56,278 nucleotides of DNA from a virus. Positions 10,601 through 18,555 of the stretch are shown here, piece by piece. The DNA is taken from positions 1 through 56,278 of the IMG/VR virus record IMGVR_UViG_3300003323_000592; one strand, 5' to 3'. A model generated the notes under the pieces. That model saw only the letters and a program-made list of their open reading frames with translations. It did not search any database and had not been told where the DNA came from. The stretch's first letter is position 1. Each line of letters opens with the position of its first letter. Position numbers and translations under genes: made by a program.

Positions 10601-13341
10601 CACCACCTCAGGGAGTCGAAGTAAATCCGGTGGAAATGCTGCCTGGGGAAGAGGGCCCGGCTATGCTGCGAAAGGTAGAGGACACCACCGAGAAGTTGAA
10701 GGCGTATCTGAGAGAAACGAGCAAAAACATCTCGAGCGCCGGCAATCTGTCCGATCAACTTTATCGCCTCAAGACCAGCGAGAAAGCGGACTACGATCTG
10801 GCGCTGCCAGTCATCAAGTCGGCCCTTAAAATAATTCCTGAGGCCGACCGTCCGAAGCTGCTCCAGTATGCCGACGAGATGCAGGTGCTAAAGAAATCCA
10901 ACATCCAACTGACCGATGCCCAGCAGACGATTTACGAGACGTTCCTCAAGCCGCTGATGGAGGACAATCAGAAGATGTATCGCTCGCTCATGCGGGCAGG
11001 CATACCGGTGGGCGAATCGACTTACCTCGGCCGCGTGGTGCAGGATACGCACTCGTTGTACAACCGGCTCTGGCAGGGCGCGAAGCAGCGCATAACGGAA
11101 GGCTCGCTGTTGGGCCAAGGTGCCAGCTTCTTCAAGCGTCGTGTGTTCAAGGCGCTCGAAGCGCCAGATGGCAGCCGACGTCTGATTGCACTCGTGGGCG
11201 ACGGCAAGGAAACGCGTGTCATTGGTTACGAGAAGGGGAAGGCTGAACTGCTGGGTAAGATGCCTCCTGAGAGTTTGGAAGTGAAGGAACTGACACCACA
11301 GCAGCAGCGCACGCAGCGCATTGTGGAAGCACGTCGGCTGGCAGAACTCGACAAACTGGACAAGGAAGAGCAGGCGCTTTTGAAGGAGCAGGACCGACTG
11401 GCCAAAGACCCCAACGCCGACCCGGTGAAGGTAAATGGCATCAAGGACCGGCTGGCCTCCATCAACGGCGACTATGCCGACGTAGCGGAGAAATATCCAT
11501 CACCAGTGTTCGACGTGCCTCGCATGTGGAAGGACAAAAACGGCAAGACGTGGCGGTTCACGGACGCGACGATCAACGAGATCGAGAGCAACACCAACAC
11601 GCGCTACTACCAGGAGCCGATGTCGGGTATTATTACTCAGAACCTTAAGCTGAAGCAGATTTACCGAGCCAAACAATTCCTGGAGGACTTGAAGAACTCG
11701 GGTGATTTCAAACGCATCTCGCGCTCCTCCAGGGAAAGAAATATACCTGAAGATTGGAGGCCGGTTAAAGATACGTCTGGGGCAATGCGAGCTTTCCAGG
11801 GGCTTATGATAGAACCTAGAACCGCAGATGTTTTGGATTTATTCGCGGAAGAGCAACGCGGCCCTTCCCTGCCAATGAAGTATGTCACGAAGCTGACCAA
11901 TTTCCTGCGCAACTCACTGTTTGTGTGGAACCCATTCGTCCACGAGCCTAACCTGCTGGCACACTGGTTCACCGCGCGTGGCATCGAGTGGGGCAAGCCG
12001 ATGGGCTACGACCGGATGCTAAAGAGCGGCGTGCAGGCGTTTAACGACGTCCTGACCCGAAGCCGTTTCCGGGACCAGGCTCTTCGTGCCGGAGCGCCTT
12101 TGATGCGTGGTATGGGAAAGATAAACCAGGAAGTGCTCAACCTGCTCCGTAAAGAGCTGGACCCCAATCCTTCACTGGGCACCCGTATTGCCCGTGGACT
12201 CGGTTACATCAACCCACTGCGCATGATCCGTGCGTTCGGTGACTCGCTGACGTGGGGAACCAACGAGGTGCTGACCCTCCAGCTCATCCGGGAAACGATG
12301 GCTCGCACCGGTCTTGGTCTTGAGGATGCCATTAGTGAAGTCGGCAAGCACATGCCGAACTACCGCATCCCGCCGCGCGTGCTGAACTCCCGGCTGATTT
12401 CCCACGTCATGCGTAACCCGCTGCTGACGCTTTGGGGTCATTACCATTACGGCGCTCTCCGGTCGTACGGTGAGATAGCCAAGGAAGTGTTCTCGCCCAA
12501 CAGCACGAAGGGTCAGCGTCTGGAGGGGCTTGGACGCGTGGCAACAATCGGATTCCTGATGGCGGTGGCTTACCCCATCATCGACGACATCGTAAACAAA
12601 GTGCTCAAGACGAAAGGACTGAAGATGCGTCGGGCTGGATCTGCGACATTCCCGCAGGGAGTGATGGATGTGGCGCGTGGTAAGAAAACTCCGGAAGCTT
12701 TGGTGCAGTCGGTATTGACGCCCTCTCCAGTGACGCAGGGGGCCATGGAACTCGCGTTTAATCGAAACCTGCGCACAGGTCTGCCAGTCTACGAGCGACA
12801 TCCCAGCATGGACACACTAAAAGACCTGGGAAGTTTTGCGGCACAAAAGATTTCACCTATCGAAGAAGCGGGACGGGTGTTTGGTGGGAAGAAGAGTGGG
12901 CAGGAATTTGCGCTTGGGCTGGCGGGCATCACGCGCACCCGGACCGACAGCGCCATGTCGCGATTTGGGCGTATGGCCGACAACTGGATGCGGACCAACT
13001 CGGACGAAGATATCCGTGAACAATACAAGCGCCGGACGCAGGACGTATTCCAGGAGTCGGACTATCAACTCCTTCGCAGTGCGATCATTAGGCAGGATGA
13101 ACGGGCCGCACAAATGGCGGTGAACAAGTTGTTGAAAACCCGGAAGCCCGAAGAGGTGGACCGTCGAATCAAACAGTGGAAAGACTCGCCGTTCACAGGG
13201 ACTCGAAAGACCGACAGGGCATTGATGGCAGAAATGACACCAGAGGATTGGGACCTCTGGTATCAGGCGGCACAGGAGCGTCTGGATATTGCAGACGGAA
13301 TGAGGAATGCTTTGGTGGACGCGCTGCTTAAACCGAAGTGA
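7696..13341 (+). CDS. Giant putative ejection / internal virion protein with HExxH motif
   Basis: 1,881 residues, started by GTG at 7696. Residues 358-362 are H-E-D-I-H, a zinc-metalloprotease HExxH signature in a helical context (AFEHEDIHLK). The middle is linker-rich with repeated G-P-A-M-L-R-K phrases. From about residue 1010 to 1650 it is helical and resembles the polyvalent LPD38-like regions of phage ejection proteins, with a hydrophobic segment FLMAVAYPIIDDIV near 1620. Giant multidomain proteins at the end of podoviral virion modules usually enter the cell with the DNA. A degenerate palindrome lies at 8102. Its stop overlaps the convergent NADAR gene by 14 nt. Confidence 0.65.
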   Translation: MAFQPPAVDEIEQEQPKFIPPAADEFDPLQNVKLTDYDKYKLAVAHGQPPENFAELGIPASLNPDYDIVREGGAVPGLSSALKFFSDKVIEPAAAQVFTGLKRSTAADVPVREDKKGGGAVALYTPPVEPGKPMLSLPRLTPEELEGATSGEKIAAGIGEGLAGTIESFTTPGNVATLPFAELKPVQAYFGAQMAASVPEALKAIGDAKDPQETARAYTSLAANLGMGALLAHSEFKEGGSSASQIKEAATVHGDVRSQPIDVEAQVSPAESSPGVQSRPTQEAQVPLSDEHSKLLAQHMTEEGHSFGKLREGAVMLADHDTGQVIVDPEQFSKWVDRDLKDLSPEEKKDAVRSAFEHEDIHLKTDPDDAEPFWESMSPFEQYVLKRQYLKGQDASKFSPAQLGFEAIRNRIERAMGMTRSDFVGLALHERWTAQALDHLAHIVGKIRSLKDSELSEHQKSILDKVRENINSARDAVVSGAGAAVAEQPFMTRRADGTPEDDLNSPLPPLMPDERVVLIRRPDGSVYRASYSGKQYDVSAGGKAMIEKYGGSKVDSIGRVDERGQWSHGLLKPGEKIIKGFSPFAAVERSGEPEGPAMLRKKGKPGEQEELFGAMTARGVPGEETIPLQERASAAQAGAKEVAPEQKIFPKDIGFDQPGREMTVRPISSDEASSPEELNKFLTSGARSGGSELPVSATKRITALFDKTDGSVHLVSTYKGDNVTRIVDPEIAGKERNSRPIADLLHRYTPFASILLSEPRQGFHQKFMSMADYQQAFGDEAATLVREHGTGTEGIPMTRVGALPEVEVEYPVEPGKESSESFLYPQEREPNLPRPTEQELKDFHNFFGDTPPSDATMFSRKIEREAATASRSMINGLRKLVAMEQAQTKGLSEGEALGRVLDKLYENYSNSDTRSDFIQRTMEQGSYGAPKEVPPGGKPRETGARELTTLRSRAPTSTTQGRIRKLSPTPPQGVEVNPVEMLPGEEGPAMLRKVEDTTEKLKAYLRETSKNISSAGNLSDQLYRLKTSEKADYDLALPVIKSALKIIPEADRPKLLQYADEMQVLKKSNIQLTDAQQTIYETFLKPLMEDNQKMYRSLMRAGIPVGESTYLGRVVQDTHSLYNRLWQGAKQRITEGSLLGQGASFFKRRVFKALEAPDGSRRLIALVGDGKETRVIGYEKGKAELLGKMPPESLEVKELTPQQQRTQRIVEARRLAELDKLDKEEQALLKEQDRLAKDPNADPVKVNGIKDRLASINGDYADVAEKYPSPVFDVPRMWKDKNGKTWRFTDATINEIESNTNTRYYQEPMSGIITQNLKLKQIYRAKQFLEDLKNSGDFKRISRSSRERNIPEDWRPVKDTSGAMRAFQGLMIEPRTADVLDLFAEEQRGPSLPMKYVTKLTNFLRNSLFVWNPFVHEPNLLAHWFTARGIEWGKPMGYDRMLKSGVQAFNDVLTRSRFRDQALRAGAPLMRGMGKINQEVLNLLRKELDPNPSLGTRIARGLGYINPLRMIRAFGDSLTWGTNEVLTLQLIRETMARTGLGLEDAISEVGKHMPNYRIPPRVLNSRLISHVMRNPLLTLWGHYHYGALRSYGEIAKEVFSPNSTKGQRLEGLGRVATIGFLMAVAYPIIDDIVNKVLKTKGLKMRRAGSATFPQGVMDVARGKKTPEALVQSVLTPSPVTQGAMELAFNRNLRTGLPVYERHPSMDTLKDLGSFAAQKISPIEEAGRVFGGKKSGQEFALGLAGITRTRTDSAMSRFGRMADNWMRTNSDEDIREQYKRRTQDVFQESDYQLLRSAIIRQDERAAQMAVNKLLKTRKPEEVDRRIKQWKDSPFTGTRKTDRALMAEMTPEDWDLWYQAAQERLDIADGMRNALVDALLKPK
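8102..8117. repeat. 16-bp palindrome, copy 3 (one mismatch)
   Basis: GTCTACCGCGGTTGAC, one base away from the exact palindrome, read S-L-P-R-L-T. Confidence 0.8.
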
Positions 13342-13798
13342 ACAACTCAGCGCGAATCTCCATCCACAGCTTACCCATCATATTCTGACCGTCCCGGTTT
13401 GGACCCCAGCCCCAGAAGTCGTCACGCCACGAGTTTTCGATGAGTGTACGGGTACCACTCTGCTGTAGTTTGCGGCGAATATACTCATGCTGCTGGGCCT
13501 TCGCGCGGAGAATTTCCTTCATAATTCCAACGCGCACCTGATTCCAATCCTCACGCACAGCCGTCTTGTATTGTCGCGCCAACTGGAGAGCCTCATGGGC
13601 GGAAGTGGCGACGATAATATCCTGCTGAACCGGCATGTCTGGGAACTTTTCCCAGTGATAGGCGTGCTCTGAAGTGGGGAACGTTATCCCCTTCCAGCCC
13701 ACCTCGAATGCTGAGAAGTTGGATAGGTAGTAGTGGTCGTTCTCGTAGAAGAACACCTCCGTATCAGTATCAAGGGTCAATCTGTTCTCTTTGGTCAT
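13328..13798 (-). CDS. NADAR-family protein (YbiA-like ADP-ribosyl N-glycosidase)
   Basis: 156 residues, one full NADAR domain. Seen: YYLSNFSAFEV (23-33), PTSEHAYHWEKF (41-52), an R-E-D-W segment (82-85), DDFWGWG (126-132) and GQNMMGKLWMEIR (137-149), the expected family blocks in order. NADAR proteins cleave N-glycosidic bonds to ADP-ribose. Some remove ADP-ribosyl groups from guanine in DNA and act as antitoxins to DarT1. In a phage this could reverse such a defence or handle NAD-derived products; which one is inference. It is the last gene of the minus block, its start overlaps the primase gene by 29 nt, and it converges on the ejection-protein gene. Confidence 0.85.
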   Translation of the reverse strand: MTKENRLTLDTDTEVFFYENDHYYLSNFSAFEVGWKGITFPTSEHAYHWEKFPDMPVQQDIIVATSAHEALQLARQYKTAVREDWNQVRVGIMKEILRAKAQQHEYIRRKLQQSGTRTLIENSWRDDFWGWGPNRDGQNMMGKLWMEIRAELFTSV

Positions 13799-14603
13799 TT
13801 GGTTTACTTGGTTGAGTCCACACCAGTTGGTTAATCATCGAGTCGATGGTGGACTTATCACCGAACTTGACGAACTCTCTCAGATCCTTGCACGGAAGCA
13901 CCATGAGGCAGGAAGGCACCGTAAGCCAGCGCTGGAGGTCCTTGGCGCCACGAATGCCAGGGTCGTCATTATCAGCCACGATCACCACTTCCTTTACTCG
14001 GCTTCGCTTCACGTGGTCTACGATGTGAGGAACGCCGCCTGAGCAACTCGGACGCCCGATAGCGTAATAGCCAAGCGAGAGAGCGGCACAGAGGTCGGTG
14101 GGACCTTCGACAACGAGCATCCTCGGCTGTGGTTTTGTGACTGGGACGAATATGCCAGCGTGTGATCCCGTCACCGCCCACTTGTCTCCCAGAAGATTAC
14201 GAATGCGTATGCCTGTGTAGTCTCCATACCCATCACGCATTGGCCAACACCAAGCGTTCTTATATCCACCCGCCAGCCAGCATTCAGTTTCTTCGAGTGA
14301 TTGAATGCTAACGCCAAGGTCGTGTGCCAACACCGCCAATCGTGGGAATGGATACGCTCGCTTCCATTCTGCCAACACCTTGCGAGCGTTTATCTTGGGA
14401 GGCTCCTTCGCTCGCGATTCGCGCACGAACGGCTTCGCGTCTCCCAAGGGATGCACCCAGCCTACCTCCCCACCGCGCAAGGTTCTGGGACGGTCCGACT
14501 GCACCCTCATACACAGAATCGCGCTCTTGCCCACCAGACACCACGTATCATGGTCACAAACCGGGCATTTATGGGCGCGGCTCACCCTAGCCATGGTGCT
14601 CAT
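13770..14603 (-). CDS. DNA primase-like protein with zinc finger and toprim domain
   Basis: 277 residues. An N-terminal zinc-binding pattern (C13, C16, C22, C31) is followed by a toprim domain with VVEGPTD (164-170) and VADNDDPG (209-216), giving the acidic triad expected for metal-dependent primer synthesis. This layout matches T7 gp4-type primase halves and plasmid or phage primases without a fused helicase. The start overlaps the previous stop by 4 nt (ATGA). The intein-containing helicase two genes upstream is the obvious partner. The zinc finger is compact, so the template motif may be unusual. Confidence 0.8.
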   Translation of the reverse strand: MSTMARVSRAHKCPVCDHDTWCLVGKSAILCMRVQSDRPRTLRGGEVGWVHPLGDAKPFVRESRAKEPPKINARKVLAEWKRAYPFPRLAVLAHDLGVSIQSLEETECWLAGGYKNAWCWPMRDGYGDYTGIRIRNLLGDKWAVTGSHAGIFVPVTKPQPRMLVVEGPTDLCAALSLGYYAIGRPSCSGGVPHIVDHVKRSRVKEVVIVADNDDPGIRGAKDLQRWLTVPSCLMVLPCKDLREFVKFGDKSTIDSMINQLVWTQPSKPNDQREQIDP

Positions 14604-15028
14604 AAACCCGGGATGCTCCGGTCATCCATAAATCCAGGAATGGTGTCGGTTTGAAACTCGGCCAGCTTGCGCGACAGTTTTGATAGCACATCCTTTTCCA
14701 GTCGGTCCGCCTGACGTCCGCGCTTGTCCCCGAAAGCGTCGAGGCTGGTGGCTTGTTTGATAAGAGTGCCGGGAATCACCATGGGGCTCGGGTTTTTCTC
14801 GTTACGATGCGCTATCTCCCGAAGATCTCTGGCATCCTGATAGGCTTTGGTTTGCTCGGAACGATAGCGTTTTGCCTTTCTTGTGAACTTATCGATCCTT
14901 GCGATGATCTGCTCCTTGCTGGTGAAGCGCGGCGGCACCCGTTTATTCTTTGGCGGGAGGATAAAGGTAGCTTTTCCACTCTCAATATTCTCGAGAGTGG
15001 GAGGTGTGGGTTTGGGTTCGGTGTCCAT
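14600..15028 (-). CDS. Hypothetical charged coiled-coil protein
   Basis: 142 residues, rich in Lys, Arg and Glu. It has a Pro-rich N-terminus and two predicted helices (about 40-75 and 105-130). It starts 4 nt after the helicase stop and overlaps the primase start by 4 nt, so it is translated with replication genes. No family recognised; an accessory replication role is inference from position. Confidence 0.65.
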   Translation of the reverse strand: MDTEPKPTPPTLENIESGKATFILPPKNKRVPPRFTSKEQIIARIDKFTRKAKRYRSEQTKAYQDARDLREIAHRNEKNPSPMVIPGTLIKQATSLDAFGDKRGRQADRLEKDVLSKLSRKLAEFQTDTIPGFMDDRSIPGL

Positions 15029-15032
15029 AAGT

Positions 15033-17699
15033 TTACAATAGTTCTTCGGCGATTACTGGTTTACTGACTGGTCGTTTCCATCCGTTGTTTCGGAGATTAT
15101 CGATGAGGACTTTGGCCTCCTTGGCGGGCAGCTCGGCCGCGTTCGCGTAGCCCGCTCGTTTGAGCACGTCGGCCTGACGTGGTGTGGCCTTTCGGTCCTT
15201 CAGGCGCTTGCATAGCTCGACAAAGAGCTGCTTGGCTTGCGTGTAGGGATACTGAGAAGCGTTGATGCCGAAGCGAGCCATCAGGTTCACCTGCGACTCG
15301 GACAGTTTCTTTCCCATGTCGAACGGCTTGGGCTTGGTGGGAACCAGGTCGAGCGCATCGAAGGGGTTGATCTCGATCTTGGTGTACTTCGAGCGGGCCA
15401 CCAGCTTCACGCGCCGGGCCTCGGCCTCGCGCTTGGTGCGCTCGATGCGTTTGCGAATCTCCTCCTCCGATTCTTCCAGCACCTCCATGACATCCATCGC
15501 CTCGCCCTTCTTCTCCATTTTCTTCTTCGCGAGTTTCAGGGCGCGGTCGCTGACCTTACCGCCAAGAATGTCAGCCACGGTGATTAGCTTGTGGTTGCCG
15601 GAGTTACCCACGAAGTCGAGCACGGTGCAGCTCGGTTTCTCGGACTGGGCGATGAGTTTGCAGCGCGAACCTGAGTCCACGCAGTCGTTGAGCAGTCGTG
15701 CGATGGAGTCGGCGGGACGCAGGCCACGGCCGGCGAACTGGGTGTAGAGACTCCGGCTTTTTGTAGCGCGGCCCATGATGAGCAGCTCCACGGCGGGGTT
15801 ATCAAATCCCTCGCCGCAGATGCCGACATTGACCAGCACCTGCAACGCACCAGATTTGAAGTCCTTGAGGATAACCTTCCGCTCTTCGCGCGAAACTTTG
15901 TCCCAGATGGCCGTGGACATGCCGCTGACCACCCGGTTCAGAACCTCCGAGAAACGCTGGGCCTGCTTGATGCTCGTGCAGAACACGAGCGTCCGGCGTG
16001 GCTTGCCTTTCCGGCGCAGCACCTGCCCCCAGTCCTCGACTGGGGCGAAGTCCAGATACCGGTCAGGTAAACTCCACGAGGCTTCCAGGGTGGGCTGAAT
16101 CATGCGTTGAACCGTCTCTTCTTCTTCGAGCACGGCTGAGAGTTGTCCGAGGTTGAGATCCCCGGCGGTGGTGGAGATGTGGGAGTAGTCAAGCCCTTCC
16201 ACCGGGACGTAGTGCTGTTTGATGGGGACGAGCCAGCCTTCGCCGATGCCCGCCAGAATGTCCATCTTGTAGGCTGTTGTCTGGAACAGCTGCTTGAGAG
16301 CTTCTTCGTCAGATCGGTCAGGGGTGGCGGTGAACCCCACAACCTTGAGTCGAGGATTTTGCTGAAAGTAGCGGACCACCTTGAGGTAGGAGGGAGCGAC
16401 CCAGTGATGGCAGTTATGGACGAGCACGCCATCAGCGAAGTAATTGTGGTTGTCCTCTACTTCAATATTGTAGACAAAACCATCTGGACACAGCCCTCCA
16501 AATTTTCCATCACTTCCTGGTTCGAGAAACGTAACACTTTCCACCCTATCGACTGTAAAAAATCGACCTTCTTGCTGTCCTGTTGCCTCCTGGTCGCCGC
16601 AGAATGTGAACGACCATCTATTTCCACCCCGATCTTTAATTGAGGATGGCCAACATCCAGCTTGTAGCAGGTTGGATAACCCGAATCTCTCGGCATACTC
16701 GTTTTCACCACGACATTGGTGCTCCAAGATAACGCGGCGGCAAGTGCCGCCTCGGTGCTTGTTGGACCTTTCCCATTTCCACCCCGAGAAATAGGCTGGT
16801 GGCCAATCCGTCGTAGCGTGGCGGCCATCTTCTTGCGAGTGATCGGTTGGAACATAGGGTTGCGGTAGGTCATCCTCTGGGATGCGTATTTTCGATTTGT
16901 TCTCGCCATAGTCGATGACGACTCCCTTGATCGCATTGCGCGCGCGCAGGAGTGGGAACAGAACAGCCTCTTTCCAGACGAGACTCGAAAGCGTTCGTAT
17001 TTTGTCTTTGGTGTGACGACTCCTCCACATTCGCAGCATTTCAGGCTCATTAGTGATGAGTCTAAACACCACTGAGTTGCTTGTCAATGCGTGAGCGGGA
17101 ACGTAACCACCAACTCCGATACTGAATATCGGATGGCTGTTGGTAGTGACCATCGTGTGCCCCGAGGCAAACGCCACCCTCACCATACAGTGAGGCTTTG
17201 ATTTGAAGGTGGCGACGACCTTCTTAGGCTCGATGGTTTTTCCCATTGACCTCACCGTGTCTCCTTTTTTGAGCTGTTCGATTGGAATGCCGTCCACCAG
17301 CGTCCCCGCAGGAAAGCACTCGTCAAGGAACATATAATCGAAGTCTGTCGGCCTAAAGTTCGCCATGCGTCCATCCCCACCATTGCCTGAGTATTGGGTT
17401 TGAACGGTGCCGATCACAACTTGCTCTTTCGAGAAAACACCGTAATCAGCTTTGAGGTCTGCCATCTCAATCCCAACCTTAACGCCGGCGTTCTGCTCAA
17501 TCGTGTCCCTTGCCTGGTAAACTAGGGTGTCTCGATGGCATAAAAAAAGGCACCGGCTAGGCTGCACCCTACGTATCAGCTCGGCGGTGATACGGGTCTT
17601 GCCAAGCCCGGTCGCTAGCACATTGATTGTCGACATGACCCCTTTGTCAAACTCGGCCAGTGTTGCTGCCACGCAGTCGTCCTGATAAGGGCGAATCAC
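15033..17699 (-). CDS. DEAD/H-box helicase (SF2) interrupted by an intein
   Basis: The 888-residue precursor carries a 302-residue intein (residues 128-429). Splicing would give a helicase of about 586 residues. Seen: Q-motif-like start, Walker A with GLGKT (31-35), FLDE (124-127) joined after splicing to CHHW (430-433) to rebuild the DECH box, GFTATP motif III, and FAGRGLRP motif VI. This is the restriction-type/UvsW-like SF2 group, likely replication or branch-migration work. Translation is coupled to the upstream gene (ATGA at 17696-17699). Because the intein splits motif II, activity must depend on splicing. Confidence 0.88.
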   Translation of the reverse strand: MIRPYQDDCVAATLAEFDKGVMSTINVLATGLGKTRITAELIRRVQPSRCLFLCHRDTLVYQARDTIEQNAGVKVGIEMADLKADYGVFSKEQVVIGTVQTQYSGNGGDGRMANFRPTDFDYMFLDECFPAGTLVDGIPIEQLKKGDTVRSMGKTIEPKKVVATFKSKPHCMVRVAFASGHTMVTTNSHPIFSIGVGGYVPAHALTSNSVVFRLITNEPEMLRMWRSRHTKDKIRTLSSLVWKEAVLFPLLRARNAIKGVVIDYGENKSKIRIPEDDLPQPYVPTDHSQEDGRHATTDWPPAYFSGWKWERSNKHRGGTCRRVILEHQCRGENEYAERFGLSNLLQAGCWPSSIKDRGGNRWSFTFCGDQEATGQQEGRFFTVDRVESVTFLEPGSDGKFGGLCPDGFVYNIEVEDNHNYFADGVLVHNCHHWVAPSYLKVVRYFQQNPRLKVVGFTATPDRSDEEALKQLFQTTAYKMDILAGIGEGWLVPIKQHYVPVEGLDYSHISTTAGDLNLGQLSAVLEEEETVQRMIQPTLEASWSLPDRYLDFAPVEDWGQVLRRKGKPRRTLVFCTSIKQAQRFSEVLNRVVSGMSTAIWDKVSREERKVILKDFKSGALQVLVNVGICGEGFDNPAVELLIMGRATKSRSLYTQFAGRGLRPADSIARLLNDCVDSGSRCKLIAQSEKPSCTVLDFVGNSGNHKLITVADILGGKVSDRALKLAKKKMEKKGEAMDVMEVLEESEEEIRKRIERTKREAEARRVKLVARSKYTKIEINPFDALDLVPTKPKPFDMGKKLSESQVNLMARFGINASQYPYTQAKQLFVELCKRLKDRKATPRQADVLKRAGYANAAELPAKEAKVLIDNLRNNGWKRPVSKPVIAEELL
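16413..17318 (-). mobile_element. Intein in the helicase DECH box
   Basis: 302 residues. It starts C-F-P-A-G-T-L-V (Cys1 codon 17316-17318) with block B HTMVTTNSHP about 50 residues later. It ends in a typical C-terminal block ending NHNYFADGVLVHN, with Asn at 16413-16415 followed by Cys+1. All splice-junction residues look intact. The middle (about residues 217-380 of the precursor) has no LAGLIDADG or other in-frame endonuclease motif. The same DNA encodes an endonuclease in another frame (16457-17050). Confidence 0.9.
16457..17050 (-). CDS. Vsr-like (EDxHD) homing endonuclease encoded out of frame inside the intein
   Basis: 197 residues, reading one base off the helicase/intein frame. Seen: a treble-clef zinc finger (C5/C8 and C31/C35), a NUMOD-like segment NPMFQPITRKKM...GHQPISRGGNG (64-93), then a nuclease core with E100, D132 (YKLDV), VEIDGRSH (142-149) and D158, ending LQSIGWKVLRFSNQEV. 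These match the EDxHD family related to Vsr and to I-Bth0305I. It occupies exactly the slot between intein splicing blocks B and F, where in-frame endonucleases normally sit, and its last codons overlap block F. No clear Shine-Dalgarno precedes the ATG at 17050. Real coding is supported by preserved motifs over the full length. Confidence 0.85.
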   Translation of the reverse strand: MSLKCCECGGVVTPKTKYERFRVSSGKRLFCSHSCARAMRSRESSSTMARTNRKYASQRMTYRNPMFQPITRKKMAATLRRIGHQPISRGGNGKGPTSTEAALAAALSWSTNVVVKTSMPRDSGYPTCYKLDVGHPQLKIGVEIDGRSHSAATRRQQDSKKVDFLQSIGWKVLRFSNQEVMENLEGCVQMVLSTILK

Positions 17700-18520
17700 T
17701 TCCGACCTTTCTTCCCGAGTGCAGCGTTGACCGCCTTCTCGCGAATCTCCTTGGTCTTTTCCGGCACCTTGTGCTTCCAGTAGAACTCACTGACCATGCC
17801 GCGACCCAAACAGGTTGTGCACGGTGATAGCACGCGCCCTTGGCAGGTCGGGCACACCGCGTAAGGCAGTGCCACCTTAAGCAATGAGTAGGTGCTTTGC
17901 AGGTCGTTCGTAAAAGCCGAGAAGTTGATCTCGGTGTAGACCGGGTCAGCGTTCTTCGGGTCGCCCGGAGAGCAGCCCCGCTCCACACGAGTTTTGATTT
18001 TGCTGAGCGCGGTGAGCATCTCCTGGATTTCATCCATACGCAGCCATGTCGCGCTGGCTGGCGACGGCTGGGGAATCTCAAATCCGGTTCGGTCGTATAT
18101 CGCGGACGCCTTGACCTGCTTCGCTGCCTTGGTGATGGCTGGTCCAGTGACAGGCCCTGCTTCTTGCGCCCGCTTAACTACTTCGGCACGCTCGGCTTCC
18201 GGAACTTTCTTCAGCTCACGAGCGGCCCGTTCGGAGTCAACCGCGGTTGACTGTTCGGGAGGCAGGGCCTCCACGATCTTGGCGGTATCAATCAACTGAT
18301 ACGCCCGTTGTTTGCTGACGCCCCAGTTGTCGATGCAGAATTGCTGGAACGATTCTGACTTCTCCTCCTTCCAGAGTTCACGGTCCCGAATTTCCTTCAA
18401 CGCCCGTCCGGCGTCGATGGTGGCGCTCAAGTTGCGACTGACGATTTGCTTGAGCTGAGTGAGGGTAAGTGGTGCAGCCTGAAGTTCAGCCACGACTGCT
18501 CTGGCTTCTGTCTCTTTCAT
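17696..18520 (-). CDS. DNA-binding-like protein with C-terminal zinc ribbon (ParB/DUF3102-like N-terminus)
   Basis: 274 residues. The N-terminal 75 residues (LKQIVSRNLSATIDAGRALKEI ... FQQFCIDNWGVSKQRAYQLI, shown in parts) match the helical pattern of DUF3102/ParB-like DNA-binding segments. The C-terminal part has two CxxC pairs (CPTCQG and CTTCLG), a DnaJ-like zinc ribbon. Between them, a linker carries the palindrome-encoded S-T-A-V-D (18236-18251). It immediately precedes and overlaps the helicase, so a role in replication initiation or partition is plausible but unproven. Confidence 0.6.
   Translation of the reverse strand: MKETEARAVVAELQAAPLTLTQLKQIVSRNLSATIDAGRALKEIRDRELWKEEKSESFQQFCIDNWGVSKQRAYQLIDTAKIVEALPPEQSTAVDSERAARELKKVPEAERAEVVKRAQEAGPVTGPAITKAAKQVKASAIYDRTGFEIPQPSPASATWLRMDEIQEMLTALSKIKTRVERGCSPGDPKNADPVYTEINFSAFTNDLQSTYSLLKVALPYAVCPTCQGRVLSPCTTCLGRGMVSEFYWKHKVPEKTKEIREKAVNAALGKKGRK
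18236..18251. repeat. 16-bp palindrome, copy 4
   Basis: Exact copy, read Q-S-T-A-V-D-S on the minus strand in a linker of the zinc-ribbon protein. Confidence 0.95.
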
Positions 18521-18555
18521 TTGTTTGGTGATTCAAGTATGAAACATTTAAGGTG

